Assembly: GCA_030512335.1 (NCBI GenBank)
Contig: JAULSU010000006.1
Coordinates: 2,170,001-2,234,000, forward strand
DNA: 64,000 bases
Direction of reading: 5' to 3'
Source: Immersiella caudata
Taxonomy: Eukaryota > Ascomycota > Sordariomycetes > Sordariales > Lasiosphaeriaceae
Positions 11,334 through 22,202 of the stretch are shown here, piece after piece. The notes below the pieces were generated by a model. That model saw only the letters and a program-made list of their open reading frames with translations. It did not search any database and was not told where the DNA came from. A program made the position numbers and the translations under genes. Position 1 is the stretch's first letter. Each line of letters starts with the position of its first letter.

Positions 11334-13229
11334 ATGGGCTGTTTTGGAGCGACTATCCTGCCGTTTGTCATCGTGGTGGGTGCGGCGGTTGCCCCCCACG
11401 CAAACTTGAAGCGCCAAGTCTCACAGCTTCGACCGAGCTACGACTTTGTCGTCATTGGCGGAGGGACTAGCGGGCTCACTGTTGCCAATCGTTTGTCCGG
11501 GGCATTGGCTTCGAAAAACACACTCGTCATTGAGTACGGCGAGGTACGCTTCGCGCCGGGCCAGTTCGATCCCCCGACCGAGTGGACAACGCCGGCTCCA
11601 GATGCCCCGCCAAGATGGACCTTGCGCTCTCTTCCGAACCCAGAGATGGGCGACAGGCCCGCCGTTGTCTTGGCCGGCCAGGCCGTCGGCGGCAGCAGCA
11701 CGATAAACGGCATGTTCTTCGATCGCGGCTCCCAACACGATTACGACGCTTGGGATCAGGTTGCGGGACCAGGTCCAGGCTGGAACTGGGACTCCATCTT
11801 CCCGTACTTCAAGAAAAGTGTCACCTTCACCGAGCCCTCTCCAGACGTGGCTCAACTCTACAACTACACATGGGACGTCTCTGCGTACGGAGGCACCGGC
11901 CCTATCTACTCAACCTACTCATCCTTCCAGTGGGCCGACCAACACGTACTCGGCAGCGCCTGGCGAGACATGGGCGTCCAGCCGACCCAGGAGTGTGCTG
12001 GAGGCCACAAGGAGGGAATCTGCTGGGTCCCTGCGTCCCAGCATCCCGTAACAGCGCTGCGGTCGCACGCAGGGCTCGGCCACTATGCCAACGTGCAGCC
12101 GAGGGCAAATTACGATCTCCTCGTCAAGCACCAGGTGGTCCGCGTTGTTTGGCCCAACAGCAATCCCAAATCCGGGCCGCCGTTGGTTGAAGTCCGTTCC
12201 TTGAACAACAACCAGCTTTTCAACGTGACGGTGACCGGCGAGGTCATTCTCTCCGCTGGAGCGTTGCACACGCCAACGGTGTTGCAAAGGAGCGGGATTG
12301 GGCCGGAATCCTTCCTCCAGACAGCTGGAATTCCCGTAGTTCTCGATCTCCCCGGCGTGGGTTCGAACCTTCAGGATCACTCGGGGCCCATGATCACCTG
12401 GAACTATAGCCAGCCCTACGACGCATCCCAATTCTTCCCCCTGCCGTCCGAGATGCGAAACGCAACTTTCAAGGCCGAGGCAACCAACGCCTTTGGCGAA
12501 ACGCCAGCTCAAGGCCCCTACACCCTCGCCGGTGGGAACTCGGCCATCTTTGTCTCTCTCCCGCACCTCACCTCCTCTTTTCGCCAAATCACTCAGAAAA
12601 TCTACCAGATGGCTGCCCACTCCACCTTTGCCTCCTATCTCCCCGCCGACCTCCGCACATCCGAACCGATCCTCGCCGGCTACAAAGAACAACTCCTCAC
12701 CCTCGCCAGTCTCCTTGAACAGCCGTCCTCCCCCAGCCTTGAAAGCCCCTGGGCGACATCCGAACACCCAAACTCGCAGGCTTTATCTTTCCTCCTTCAT
12801 CCCCTCAGCCGCGGAACGGTGAGGCTCAACTTATCAGATCCCTTGGCACCACCGCTACTGGACTACCGGGCCGGCTCTAACCCCGTCGACTTCGACATGC
12901 ACCTCGCGCACGTGCGTTATCTGCGGCGACTCCTTGATACCCCCATCCTGCAAGCGCTGGGCGGATTCGAGACCGCCCCTGGCGCAGCTGTAGCGGCGGA
13001 TGATGAGCTGTTGAAGAGCTACGTGAAGGAGAAGAGTTTTCTTTCCTTTATGCACCCTTGCTGCACCGCCGCCATGATGCCCAAGCCAAAAGGGGGTGTG
13101 GTCGATAAGAAGCTGAAGGTGCATGGGGCGAAGGGGCTGAGAGTGGTAGATATGAGTGTTTTGCCGTTGATTCCGGCGGCGCATTTGAGCGCTACGGCTT
13201 ATGCCGTTGGAGAGAAGGTGAGTTGCTCT

Positions 13230-13266
<37 letters not shown>

Positions 13267-13348
13267 AAAAACAAAACCAAAAAAAAATGGGTGGGAATAT
13301 GCTGACCGGTTGTAGGCTGCAGATATCATTTTGGGTGATTGGAGTTGA
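11334..13348 (+). CDS. Secreted GMC-family FAD oxidoreductase
   Basis: Two exons, join(11334..13217,13316..13348), give 638 residues. ATG 11334 is chosen because it starts a clear signal peptide (MGCFGATILPFVIVVGAAVA); upstream sequence in frame lacks an ATG start. A Rossmann FAD-binding loop VIGGGTSGLTVANRL lies at about 37-51, the GMC signature region GQAVGGSSTINGMFFDRG near 115, and GEVILSAGALHTPTVLQRSGIG near 300-322. The C-terminal catalytic region has HPCCTAAM. The final intron of 98 bp contains an A30 run. After it the last codons read AADIILGDWS, the usual ending of this family, which supports the splice. It probably oxidises an alcohol in the secretory pathway or outside the cell (aryl-alcohol, glucose or choline dehydrogenase-like); the substrate is unknown. 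Confidence 0.92.
13235..13264. repeat. A30 homopolymer inside the GMC intron
   Basis: Thirty A residues 17 bp after the GTGAGT donor; the same length as the run at 3378-3407. Confidence 0.95.
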
Positions 13349-14163
13349 GGTGATGAGGTTTGGATCTAGACTACCTGATTTTGTACTGCTTTTGTATAGA
13401 GGCAAAGCCAGATATGCTCTCTTGGAATGATCTCGCGGTTGTATCAGGGGCGAGGGCAAGACAGGAGCAATGAAGCCGCTCGTCTGGGTACCCTCCGGTG
13501 CTCGCTTTCGTCTGTTGCAGCGGGTAAGCCTTCCGAAGGATAGAAGGTACGCCCTTAAAGCCCGGACATGTTGGCGTTGAAAGACTGTTGCATTTGCGTT
13601 TACATTTTGTTGGTATCTTAGGCCCTACTGGTACTCGAATCGTTCGGGCTGGATACTCAGATTGGAAGGTGGTTGTATGTATTTCTCCAAGAACAAGCTT
13701 CAGGTAGCTTGCCATCCGTTTTGAGATGCATGTCACTGTGAATTTGCCCAACTTGAGACAATTTCCAGAAGCCAGCGGCCTAGTGGGTATAGTCGCAGTC
13801 CCCTCCTAATGATGGCATGCCCAGCCCGAGACGCATGTCTCATCCGACTCTGTCGACCAATCACTTTCAGATTCTTACTCAAAACAGGCGGCTATCAACC
13901 AGACAAACCCGGCCGGTTGCGACTTCAGCACGGCCAGTGGCGAATATATTGGGTGGCTGTATATCTGACAGCGAAGCGGGCAGTAGTTGCGCCGGCCGGG
14001 CAGTAAGCCGCCATCGAGAGAGCATCATCTCGGACAAGACATATTACTCCTGAGCCCCCCCCCCCCTTTCTCTCATGGCAAACCCATCTCCAACAACAAA
14101 GCAAGTCAAACATTTTATCCACCAGAACCATCTACCAAGAACAACGAGCCACAAACAAACACC
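13349..14163. other. Intergenic upstream of the repeat peptide gene
   Basis: No gene supported. A C-rich stretch near 14054-14067 and CT-rich sequence just before the next start look like a fungal core promoter. Confidence 0.45.
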
Positions 14164-14556
14164 ATGCACCTCAAGCCCTTCCTCCTCCTCCTCACCTCGC
14201 TCAGCCTCACCCTTGCGGCTCCTCAAAACACACCCCGTCCCTGGTCTGAAGGAATCGAAGACTCCCCCGACAGCAACCGTGACTTCAAGCGCGACTCGGT
14301 TCGCATCACCAGCGATGAAACCGACTCGGTTCGCATCACGAGCGACGATACCCCCTGGCGTCGTGACGATGAAACCGACTCCGTCCGTATCACAAGCGAC
14401 GATACCCACTGGCGCCGCGGCGAAGAGACCGATTCGGTGAGAATCACGGGGGGGAATGAGCCGGAGAAAGGGCATGAGTGGGGGAAGGTGAAGGTTAAGG
14501 GGAGGGATGGTGGTGAGGAGGGACCTGAGAACGGGAGTGAGTGGTCGCGGGTTTGA
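14164..14556 (+). CDS. Small secreted repeat protein with dibasic (KEX2-type) sites
   Basis: 130 residues, uninterrupted, with a signal peptide (MHLKPFLLLLTSLSLTLAA) and likely cleavage after residue 19. The core hexapeptide DSVRIT occurs four times, at residues 44, 54, 72 and 90. Dibasic sites lie at 42-43 (KR), 66-67 (RR) and 84-85 (RR). Cutting there would release peptides ending in PW and HW, and the tail again has EW at 105-106 and 126-127. Secretion signal plus imperfect repeats separated by KEX2 sites is the layout of fungal KEX2-processed repeat proteins, including precursors of ribosomally made cyclic peptides and pheromone-like peptides. No homologue is recognised. The GMC oxidoreductase and P450 nearby could act on a peptide, but no UstYa/DUF3328 gene is seen within the window, so a biosynthetic role is only a hypothesis. 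Confidence 0.7.
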   Translation: MHLKPFLLLLTSLSLTLAAPQNTPRPWSEGIEDSPDSNRDFKRDSVRITSDETDSVRITSDDTPWRRDDETDSVRITSDDTHWRRGEETDSVRITGGNEPEKGHEWGKVKVKGRDGGEEGPENGSEWSRV

Positions 14557-16160
14557 CTTTCGGGGGGTTGTGGGGGAGGCGGCGACGGATTTGGCTTGGG
14601 TTTGAGCTGATTTGGAGTTCTTCCAGTGTTGGAGATGGCCGTGGTTTTTGGCGCGGTGTGAGTTGGATTTGTGTGGGGACAGCTGAGGTTGGTTTGAATT
14701 TTCGGTTGCTTTGAGCTGCTGCGAATGTCAGGGGAGGCGCGAGTCGCTTGCAGATTGCCCACTGTCCCACCCAGGTACCTACCTACCTACCTTACAAAGG
14801 GATGGCAATGGCTGGCCGGAAGCACGTCTCAGCAACCGTTTTTTCTTTCCCTGGCTGTTGATTTCTTTTTCTTTTTTTTTTTTTTGTCTCGCCTTCTCAA
14901 CAGTCCCTGCTGCAATTCTTGGCACCAAAATTCAACATCTTTCAAGGGTCGGCAAAGAATTTCTTTGTGGTAAACAAAGCACACAGCGTGATTGTTGTCG
15001 GCCGCAGCGTACAAACACCCCTTCTTTCCAAACTCATCAGAGGTGCCAAGGCAATTCCGTCCAGTGGACGCATCCTGACAAGCATGGGTTCGAACTTGTA
15101 AGGTGGTTCCGCTGGCCTGCTGGACGTCAAGGTCAGGACCACGCGGGCAAACAACCAAACACGGGACTGGATGTGTATGTAGATGGGAGGCTGCTCGTTC
15201 CAGTGCCGCGGCGCCTCTCTTCTTTCCCCTGCATCGTTGGTTGCTTTTCTGCACATGTTGATGATACGTTGGCTGAGGTACGGAAGTTATAGCGAGTTTC
15301 TTCAACGAGTTAATCTCGTGATATGGAGCAAACAGCCTGCCTTCTGCAACGAAGCCGCCGCACTCGCAGAGTGATCTACCCAGAACCTACCTGGCCTGCC
15401 TTTAATTCACTCAACAGTGGCTCGGAATCCGGTGCCGCGGCTCAGCTCAGCTCTGTAACCATGGTTAAGGAGCTCAGTCCTGGCTCACTGCCTGCTGATT
15501 AACTCCCTTCTGGCCTGGCGGAATTGTACTGGAGGGAGATCGGAAGCAAGTGAACCAAAAGTTATTGATACTAAAAAAACCTAGAAGTAACAAATTTGAG
15601 TATCAGCGTCGCTGTTAAGCTCCGATGGTGGAGGTCTTGCTTGGAGCGGACCGAGTAATGGATCATTTTTTCTGCTCCACCAATCCTTCCTCTCACCTCG
15701 AATTCGGCCCTTGCCGGAAGGCCAGTGCTTGGCTCCTCGTTTCAATGAGAAGCCACAGAATCCGGCAAACGAGACGGATTGCGATTCTCTTACATGTTGG
15801 GCAGCGTTATCTCTCTCTGACACACCACCTATCTTTTTTTCTCGAGGAGGGATTATTAAGAACCCCCTCCTCTTGTTCTCATCAGACAAGATATTGAGGC
15901 GATGTCAGATGGTAAGGGTATGGCGGCGATGGTGTTATACTATCAAATCAGCGTCTGCGGTCGATGATGGGGAGGCTCCATCGTTGCGTGGTCGGCCATA
16001 TTGGTCAGAAGAGAATATGGTTGGCGGCGGAGCGGACCGTTGGGCGATTGCTAGTTCATGTCTCCTTATAGGTGATTATATAGTATTCTGTAACTTATTT
16101 AGCCGTAGTTCATTCAATGTGTGAGTGAGAGCTCTCTGTTGGGGAGGAGTAGATCGGTAT
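14557..16160. other. Intergenic, includes a T14 run
   Basis: T14 at 14872-14885 and a possible cysteine-rich coding patch on the minus strand (listed separately). Nothing else supported. Confidence 0.45.
14937..15125 (-). CDS. Possible exon of a small cysteine-rich protein
   Basis: An open stretch of about 63 codons has five cysteines at spacings 8, 11, 11 and 8 within a sequence including RNCLGTSDEFGKKGC. A CAG-ended potential acceptor precedes it. No signal peptide or start is visible, and the frame runs into a poly-K stretch from the T14 run. It resembles part of a secreted cysteine-rich protein but may be chance. Confidence 0.2.
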
Positions 16161-16838
16161 CTAGATGTAACAGCAATGTCCCGCACGGGAAGGCCGATAC
16201 AAACCATCAAAAGGTGTGGGAACACTCTGCGGATCTCCCTTGGCAACCACTCCACTCCAGTCAGCATTGCATTGCCTTGAACATAGGGGAGGCCAGGATG
16301 AGGTGGCGTGAGGAAACAAGGAAGGTCGTCGATTCAGACAATATGGAGTTGGTTTGCGATTCCTCCTGCAGAGAGGCTTCGTTGTCCTGGGTAGCTCATC
16401 CCTGGCAATAGTGCTATACTCGGCCGCCGCGGTAGGTTCCACGAGCGGCGGGATTTCATTTGGCAGTGTATGTTCGGCAGGCGGCGTAGGCTCGGCGGTC
16501 TCTGGGTTGGCACTGGGCCCGGTTAGGACGGGGCTGTCCTCACTACCGTCCCATTTACCGAACGGCGCGTTCGGGTTGCTGAGTGTAAGTATGACATCCC
16601 CGAAGGGATCTATAACATAGTCACAAATCGTGGCTAAGAACAGAAGATTGCCGAAACAGCGAGGTAGGCAGGGAAGAAAGTGGAAACGGAAATAAGTCCC
16701 AGGAGGGGCAGATGATGTCAGTCTCATGTTCTGAGGCCTACAGCACGTGGCGGGCTGGCTCCTGTAGCATTGGAGGCCCTCTGGCAACGGCCTTCTCAAA
16801 GCATTGACTACTCGATTTCCTTGAAAGAAATGTAACAA
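16161..16838 (-). pseudogene. BTB/POZ-type protein fragment
   Basis: The minus strand encodes YVIDPFGDVILTLSNPNAPF (nt about 16550-16620). This resembles the conserved opening of many fungal BTB-domain proteins (DPDGDVxLxLxNPNAPF), followed by a tail rich in E, P and T. The BTB fold itself is not found before the stop, and sequence upstream of the motif in this frame looks non-coding. It is either a truncated relic or an N-terminal exon with lost partners. Confidence 0.4.
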
Positions 16839-17402
16839 ATAGAAAAAAGCGGCGCAAGCTCAGCAACGAGTCTGTCGATGTCGTTCTCCGAAAGGGACGA
16901 GTAAGTTCCGTCCGTTATTGTGTCGAATCATGGGAAGCAGCGGAATAAAGGGGAGACCGGACTGGATCATCAGCTATGCTTCTGGGCAAGCGGCTGAAGA
17001 TAAGTTGCAGGTCCCTATCACACGAGGCTTCGGTCTGACTTCTTTCAGGGGAGCCGCGCACGTCGGGGCATGCTACAGCTATCGAATATTGAGCGCCACG
17101 TCACGACGCCACATGTTACCCTGGCGGCCCTCATCGTGCCAGTTCAATGCATCCCTTCGGAGCTGAGCGACATCAATCGCCAGCACCCTGATTTGATTTA
17201 GCTGAAAGCACGGCGGATGAAATTGATACTGATTTTCAGCCCTGGGGAGATTTGAGGCGTACACTAGCGGTGCGCCAGAACCAGGTCGGACCTCCAAAAC
17301 ATCAATGATGAAAGGAGTGACTGACGCTGACGCTGGATTCGAATATCGAATATCTAAGCGCCTCGATTTTCCCATCTTTCACAGCACCTGACCGACACCG
17401 CA
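16839..17402. other. Intergenic / unrecognised
   Basis: A 98-codon frame on the minus strand (17079-17375) is open but has no recognisable feature. Nothing else supported. Confidence 0.4.
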
Positions 17403-17531
17403 ATGCACTCGCCCGAGTTGGACGCATCCCTGGACACGGCCTTGGAGTTTGAAACTGAGCACCTTAGTAAGCTCTGCAGTCGTACCCTACAGCGCTCCTT
17501 CGGAGCACTGTACTCGCACTTCTTCCCCTGA
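17403..17531 (+). pseudogene. Possible gene 5' end cut by transposon sequence
   Basis: A 42-codon frame begins MHSPELDASLDTALEFETEH. The sequence changes character at about 17475, where short palindromic and transposon-like DNA starts. It could be the start of the ankyrin gene whose remains appear at 18.3 kb, but this is inference. Confidence 0.2.
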
Positions 17532-18060
17532 AGGAAGCCTGTGCTGCAGGCTTCCGCAGGCTCTCAGGCGCTGTATTACAGGCCTGTAAACCGCTACAAA
17601 GTAACAGGTTTACCTACTGCTTACCAAGTAGGCGCAAAACTCCGGCTTACGTAAGGATCTGTTACGCTATCTTATTAAGTTGTGCCTTTAAAAAAGGTCT
17701 CGCGGAGGCTTTTTCATTACAGGCCTAATCAGTAAAAGTGCCTCTTCGGCAGGTGAGAGTCTCCGGTGCCGTAATTCGCGTTCGTTGCGGGTGGTTACGT
17801 CGTAGAGCCGGCCCAGAGCGTGCCGTACCCCACACCGTGCGCCTTAACCGCATCGCGTAATTTCGCGCCGCCATGGATTAAATCGATTGCCGACTGAATG
17901 TCCTGCTCACGCAGCGAAGCCATGGCAACTTTGCTGGTAATTACGGCTAAATTGGAGGTGTTATGGTTGTTATAATGTGGGAGCGCGTCGAGGCGCGTGG
18001 AAAATCATGATAATCGGCATACAGGGGGATCGGTTTGGGGGTCGAAGCTTCTAGACGCCG
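17475..18060 (-). mobile_element. Remnant of a pogo-type transposon, ends unresolved
   Basis: Surrounds the transposase fragment. The 17480-17700 part carries several short hairpins (for example GCTCCTTCGGAGC). I could not find a matched pair of terminal repeats, so the limits are approximate. Confidence 0.4.
17725..17923 (-). pseudogene. N-terminal fragment of a second pogo-family transposase
   Basis: From ATG 17923 the minus strand encodes MASLREQDIQSAIDLIHGG and AKLRDAVKAHGVGYGTLWA, a psq-type helix-turn-helix. After a one-base frameshift it continues TTRNERELRHRRLSPAEEAL, typical of fungal pogo/DDE-1 transposases, and then stops matching near 17725. The rest of the transposase is absent. 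It is a different subfamily from the element at 222-2083. Confidence 0.75.
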
Positions 18061-18324
18061 GTATTGGCTGCTAGTTTGGCTCTTATTGGGAGTTTGCTGC
18101 GGTCTCACCACCCTCCTTAGAGCTTATGCTCGTCAGCCCAAATGAAAGGTGCCTTGCAGCTGGTCGAGCAGAGCTTTATTCTCCGCTGCCCGATGTCGTT
18201 TTGCGTGCTTTTGACATGGGCAGTCTGCACCTATTTCAGCCAATCCTCTCTCCCTCTCGCACCAGCTTCCATCTCGACCGAACTATAATCAGGGATATTA
18301 CCGTACGATAGCGTCGTCAAACCA

Positions 18325-18740
18325 GGTCTCGACTTGAAAGACACTGATGCAAAAGGACGAACGATCCTGCACCACGCCGCAATCAGCGGCTCGTTGGCAG
18401 AGCAGGGACTTCAATATCTTGTTGCTGATGCAGGCCTATCCGATCCCCCCTTACGCGATACTTTCACACACTAAGGTATGAGTTGAACCCTTGCCACCGC
18501 CAAGGTCTCTGGAGTGTTTTCTGTCGGGCGAAATAATTGCCAGTTCGGAAGGTTGGAAATGGCGAGGCTGACTGCCAGGGGTCAGAGGAACTATTAATGC
18601 TAGATTTCGGGGCAGACAAACGGCTGAATCATGGCACTGGCTCAATCGCCTTCGGTCATGATGTGGCGCCACTAGTTATATCTTTGACACTAACCGAGTT
18701 CGTCACCTCAGGCTTACTTGCAGGCACATTTCTTGTCTAG
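18325..18740 (+). pseudogene. Ankyrin-repeat gene fragment
   Basis: The plus strand encodes DTDAKGRTILHHAAISGSL at about 18340-18400, a classic ankyrin unit. After stops and frame changes, LDFGADKRLNHGTGS follows at about 18603-18650, the end of another unit. Between them there is no continuous frame, so only fragments remain. Confidence 0.5.
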
Positions 18741-18914
18741 ATAAGGCTCTTGAACGTCTTGAAATGTTCCAGGGCCCTCACGAGCCAAATTTCGCCATTC
18801 ATCGCTTTTCGACCTAGTTAGCGTTTATACAAGGTACCTGATTAAACCAACGCCGGAGATTCAGCGTGGAAACTTGTCCTTCGTTTTCAGAATCATTTTT
18901 CTTTTTGTTTCATC

Positions 18915-21215
18915 ATGTCCGGTGATGGAGGCGGTGACTGGGGCGGACCCTGGCGAGTTGATCCAAGTATGCTTTCCCTCATGACGATCGCCTTCCTACG
19001 CAGATTTCAAACCACCGACCTCTACTAGTAAGCAAAGATGTATGGAAGAATACTTCATTCGACTAGCTCACATAGCAAGAGATCTGTTCAACAACAGAGC
19101 CCTCGTCAGATCCAGACAATACTAGTCTCTATCCCAGTAGCTATTGGCCATCCACGTAAGATTCCTTTCAGCTTACCGAACCCGGTACATGTATCCGCGA
19201 GAAAACTAAGAATTGACTGACACTGATGCCGCTCTTCCTCCAGGCCTATACCCACATACAGACCTCGACCCACACCTGTGTCTCAACGGCCCCGGCCCCA
19301 ACCTCGACCTCCCAAGCCGGCCCTTGATCCGGGTGAACGAACCTACTGGGCATCAGCCAACCAGCTGAAAAACCGGGCAAATCAGGGTCGCGACGTCATT
19401 TACCGCCGCTTTGTCAACGAGCTCGAGGCAGCTGCAAGTGCATCCGCGCGCACCATCGCCGCCGAGGACCGACCTGACTGGGACCAACTTCCCAGCAACG
19501 TTCGAGTCCGTGCTATTGGCTGCGAGTTAATAACGGAACCGAGTTAGTCGAGACCTTCTGTGTCCTACCTATCTGTTTTACCCTTTTTCACTTCGTGCTG
19601 ACCTTGAGCTGAACAGGCGAAGCGGGAGCCAGTGACCCGCTTGATCGGGTCATACAATCGGAACCCCTTCGCTATTCCCATCTCCGGCAGGTCCTTGCAT
19701 CCGACCACTTTAGCAAAAGGGCAACGTTGTTTGTAGCAGAGGATTATAACAAGGAGTTGATTTCCATTCTGGGAAAGAACCTGGCTATTCCATGTGGGGT
19801 GAGTGCTATGATGGAACACATGGGGACTCCCAGCTAATAATGAGGGTACCTACCTAGTTTTTCGCGGATCACTATAGCACTGATGAGGGCACCGTTCATA
19901 CAGACTCGATCCGCAACTTTCCTACATGCGAAGCCGACGTCGGCCAAGCAGAATGGTCATGGCGGCGCGGGGAAGCAACGCGTGTCATCATTCGCTATCC
20001 AGTTATCGCTCCCCAAGATGTCGTTCCCAACTCTGTGTTTAAGAAGCGTCCAGAGTATCAAGGACTGATGACGACCGAGGCGACATACGCGAACTGGATG
20101 GTCGAGAGGCAGATTGAAACACCGACCAAGCGCGATAGATGGGATCATCAAGGATTGGTCGTGACCGCTTCGGCCCAACTGAGCTACTGGGTCAGTGAAT
20201 GCTCCAAAGAAGGTGTCCGTAACGCGGGTGAGCGCCCCTGCCCTTCCCCCTCCCTCTTTGGACCTACCGCTCTTCTTTGAAGAAACCTACCTGCCCGCTG
20301 ACCCATTTTTTCTCTCTCTTCCCCCTGCGCAGGAGTTCTCCTCGTCGATCCGTCCATCTCATACCCGCCCGGCAAATCTCTGTTTTGGGATCAGACATGG
20401 GCCAACCTTGTAAGAATTGCAGAGTTCTCAGACCCTACCACTAGTACCATCAGCTCGGTTACGCCAAGCGCAGATTCACCCCCCCCACAGAGATATACAA
20501 ACACCTCCCTCTACGACGACATCCGCGTCTTTGCCCTTTCCAATCCCGCGACGCGGGAAGACATCCTCGCGTTTGCGCGCCTCTTTGCCATCAACAAGTG
20601 GATCGGCCTCATCAACCACGCGCGGGCCTGCCTCGCCAAGCTCCGTGCCAAGCTGTACGCGCCCGGCATCCGCCGCGACAACCACCCCATCGACGGTGCC
20701 AGGCTCTACAGGCCCAACTGGGCGGGCGAGTGGTCCGAGTGGGTGCTGGAGCGGCTGGCCGATTGGACGGCGGGTCTTGCGCTGTACCAGATGGAGGTGG
20801 AATCCAACATGCTCGCATTACGTATCGACCCGGAGAATGCTACGAGTTATGGCGTGGTCGGGAAGCAGGAGGCGCAGCGCTGGCATTATATACGGCGCAT
20901 GCTGCTTCGGTATCGGGAGCTTTACATGCAGACTTCGGATTCGTGAGTGGATTTGATGAAATTATGTTATTAGTGTGTTGAGTTGCTGATGAGAGTGTTT
21001 TCGATTCGTTGGGCAGGTATATGCAGGTCACGGCGTTCAGGGAGTCGCGATCTGTCAGTAAGCTCACTCGTCTCGGTGTCCTCTTTCTGCCGGCGTCGTT
21101 TGTTGCTGGGCTCTTGAGTATGGGAGGGCGTTTTCTGCCGGGGGAATCTCTGTTTTGGGTGTACTGGGCTGTTGCTGTGCCTGTTATTGGTGTTATTTTT
21201 CTTGTGTTGGCTTGA
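18915..21215 (+). CDS. CorA-like two-helix membrane protein (fungal family)
   Basis: Multi-exon gene. Exons supported by frame continuity are 19244-19542, 19617-19798, 19858-20227, 20333-20942 and 21017-21215. An upstream exon 18915-18966 (MSGDGGGDWGGPWRVDP) plus one or two short exons between 18966 and 19243 complete the 5' end less certainly. The cytosolic part includes LAIPCGFFADHYSTDEG, typical of fungal CorA-like proteins often found near HET genes. The C-terminus has two hydrophobic helices (LTRLGVLFLPASFVAGLL and WVYWAVAVPVIGVIFLVLA) after YMQVTAFRESRSVSK. The magnesium-channel GMN motif is not present between the helices (LSMGGR instead), so magnesium transport is doubtful. The TGA at 21213-21215 lies three bases before the target duplication of a solo LTR. 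Confidence 0.82.
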
Positions 21216-21223
21216 CAGTGTTG

Positions 21224-21710
21224 TGTTACGACCTTTGCCTGTCGACAACCGGTCGGCAGGGTCGCTGGATAGGTTGGGTGGGGTAGAGAGGAGCAATACA
21301 GAAGCAAGTCCTTACAGACGGGGGTTCACTGGTCAATGGCGGTCGTATGTCACTATAATGTAGAGCAACACTTCCAGTGTTGGTGCAGTAGGACACAATC
21401 GAAGTTGGTTCAATTGACGAGCGAATACTTGCGTGAGGAACAGAAGGTTCCTCACACCATCGTGGGTACGATGATAGCTATCTATACTAACTAGTGGTAA
21501 TGTACTTCATACCTTGCTCTGTTGCTCTGTTCTTAGGGGGCTACAGATCACGGAGCACTGCTCTGCAGGCCCAGGCCTGCTCTGTGAGAGAGCAGATTCT
21601 TGACAAAGAGCAAACAGTACTAAGTTAGTTCATACGGTGTTTCACACTGTGGCGCCTGCGGGGACACGTCGGTCCGTCCCGGCCACAAGGGTGGCCCGCA
21701 GGTCGTCACA
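21224..21710 (+). repeat. Solo LTR 1 (TG...CA, 487 bp)
   Basis: Begins TGTTACGACC and ends GGTCGTCACA. It is flanked by a perfect 5-bp duplication, TGTTG, at 21219-21223 and 21711-21715. No internal retroelement sequence remains, so it arose by LTR-LTR recombination. It lies directly downstream of the CorA-like gene's stop and may supply its 3' UTR. Confidence 0.92.
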
Positions 21711-22202
21711 TGTTGCCATTGAATCTCGAGAATCTCATGTACCCCAAAAAGATCAAAATGCGGCCGCATAAGAGTGAAGGTTGGGAGCGAATGCAGCGTC
21801 CAGCCCCCTAAATGATGTGTATTGCGTACTCCGAAATCTCCGGGAGTGTGCTTGGAATTTTAACTTGAATGTTTGACCAGGCTCTACTATGGTATCGTGC
21901 AAAAAAAATATAACCCTGTCAGGTATTTTCGAACTGGCCCACCAAAGGTTTTTCCGGCTTCACGGACGCTTTTCTGCCCTGTGCGGCCCTGGCGCAAACC
22001 CCTGCTACACCAGTCCGGGGCGTTCTTTTTACCCTCCATACCATAGTAACCTCCGAGTTTCCAGTTTGTGAACTAAAAGAAACTATATTTTTTAACTGGG
22101 GTAAAATGCAAATACAAAGACAGATCTGTCAGAAACACTGCACCCTGGATTGTGTGGAAATGATGGTAATTAAGTTGGTTTATAATTGATTGATTGTATT
22201 GC

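Noticed and set aside
11919..12767. 282-codon minus-strand frame inside the GMC gene
   Set aside because: Antisense shadow of a clear oxidoreductase coding exon.
14711..15292. 193-codon plus-strand frame with a hydrophobic stretch
   Set aside because: The hydrophobic part is phenylalanine from the T14 run, and the rest looks random.
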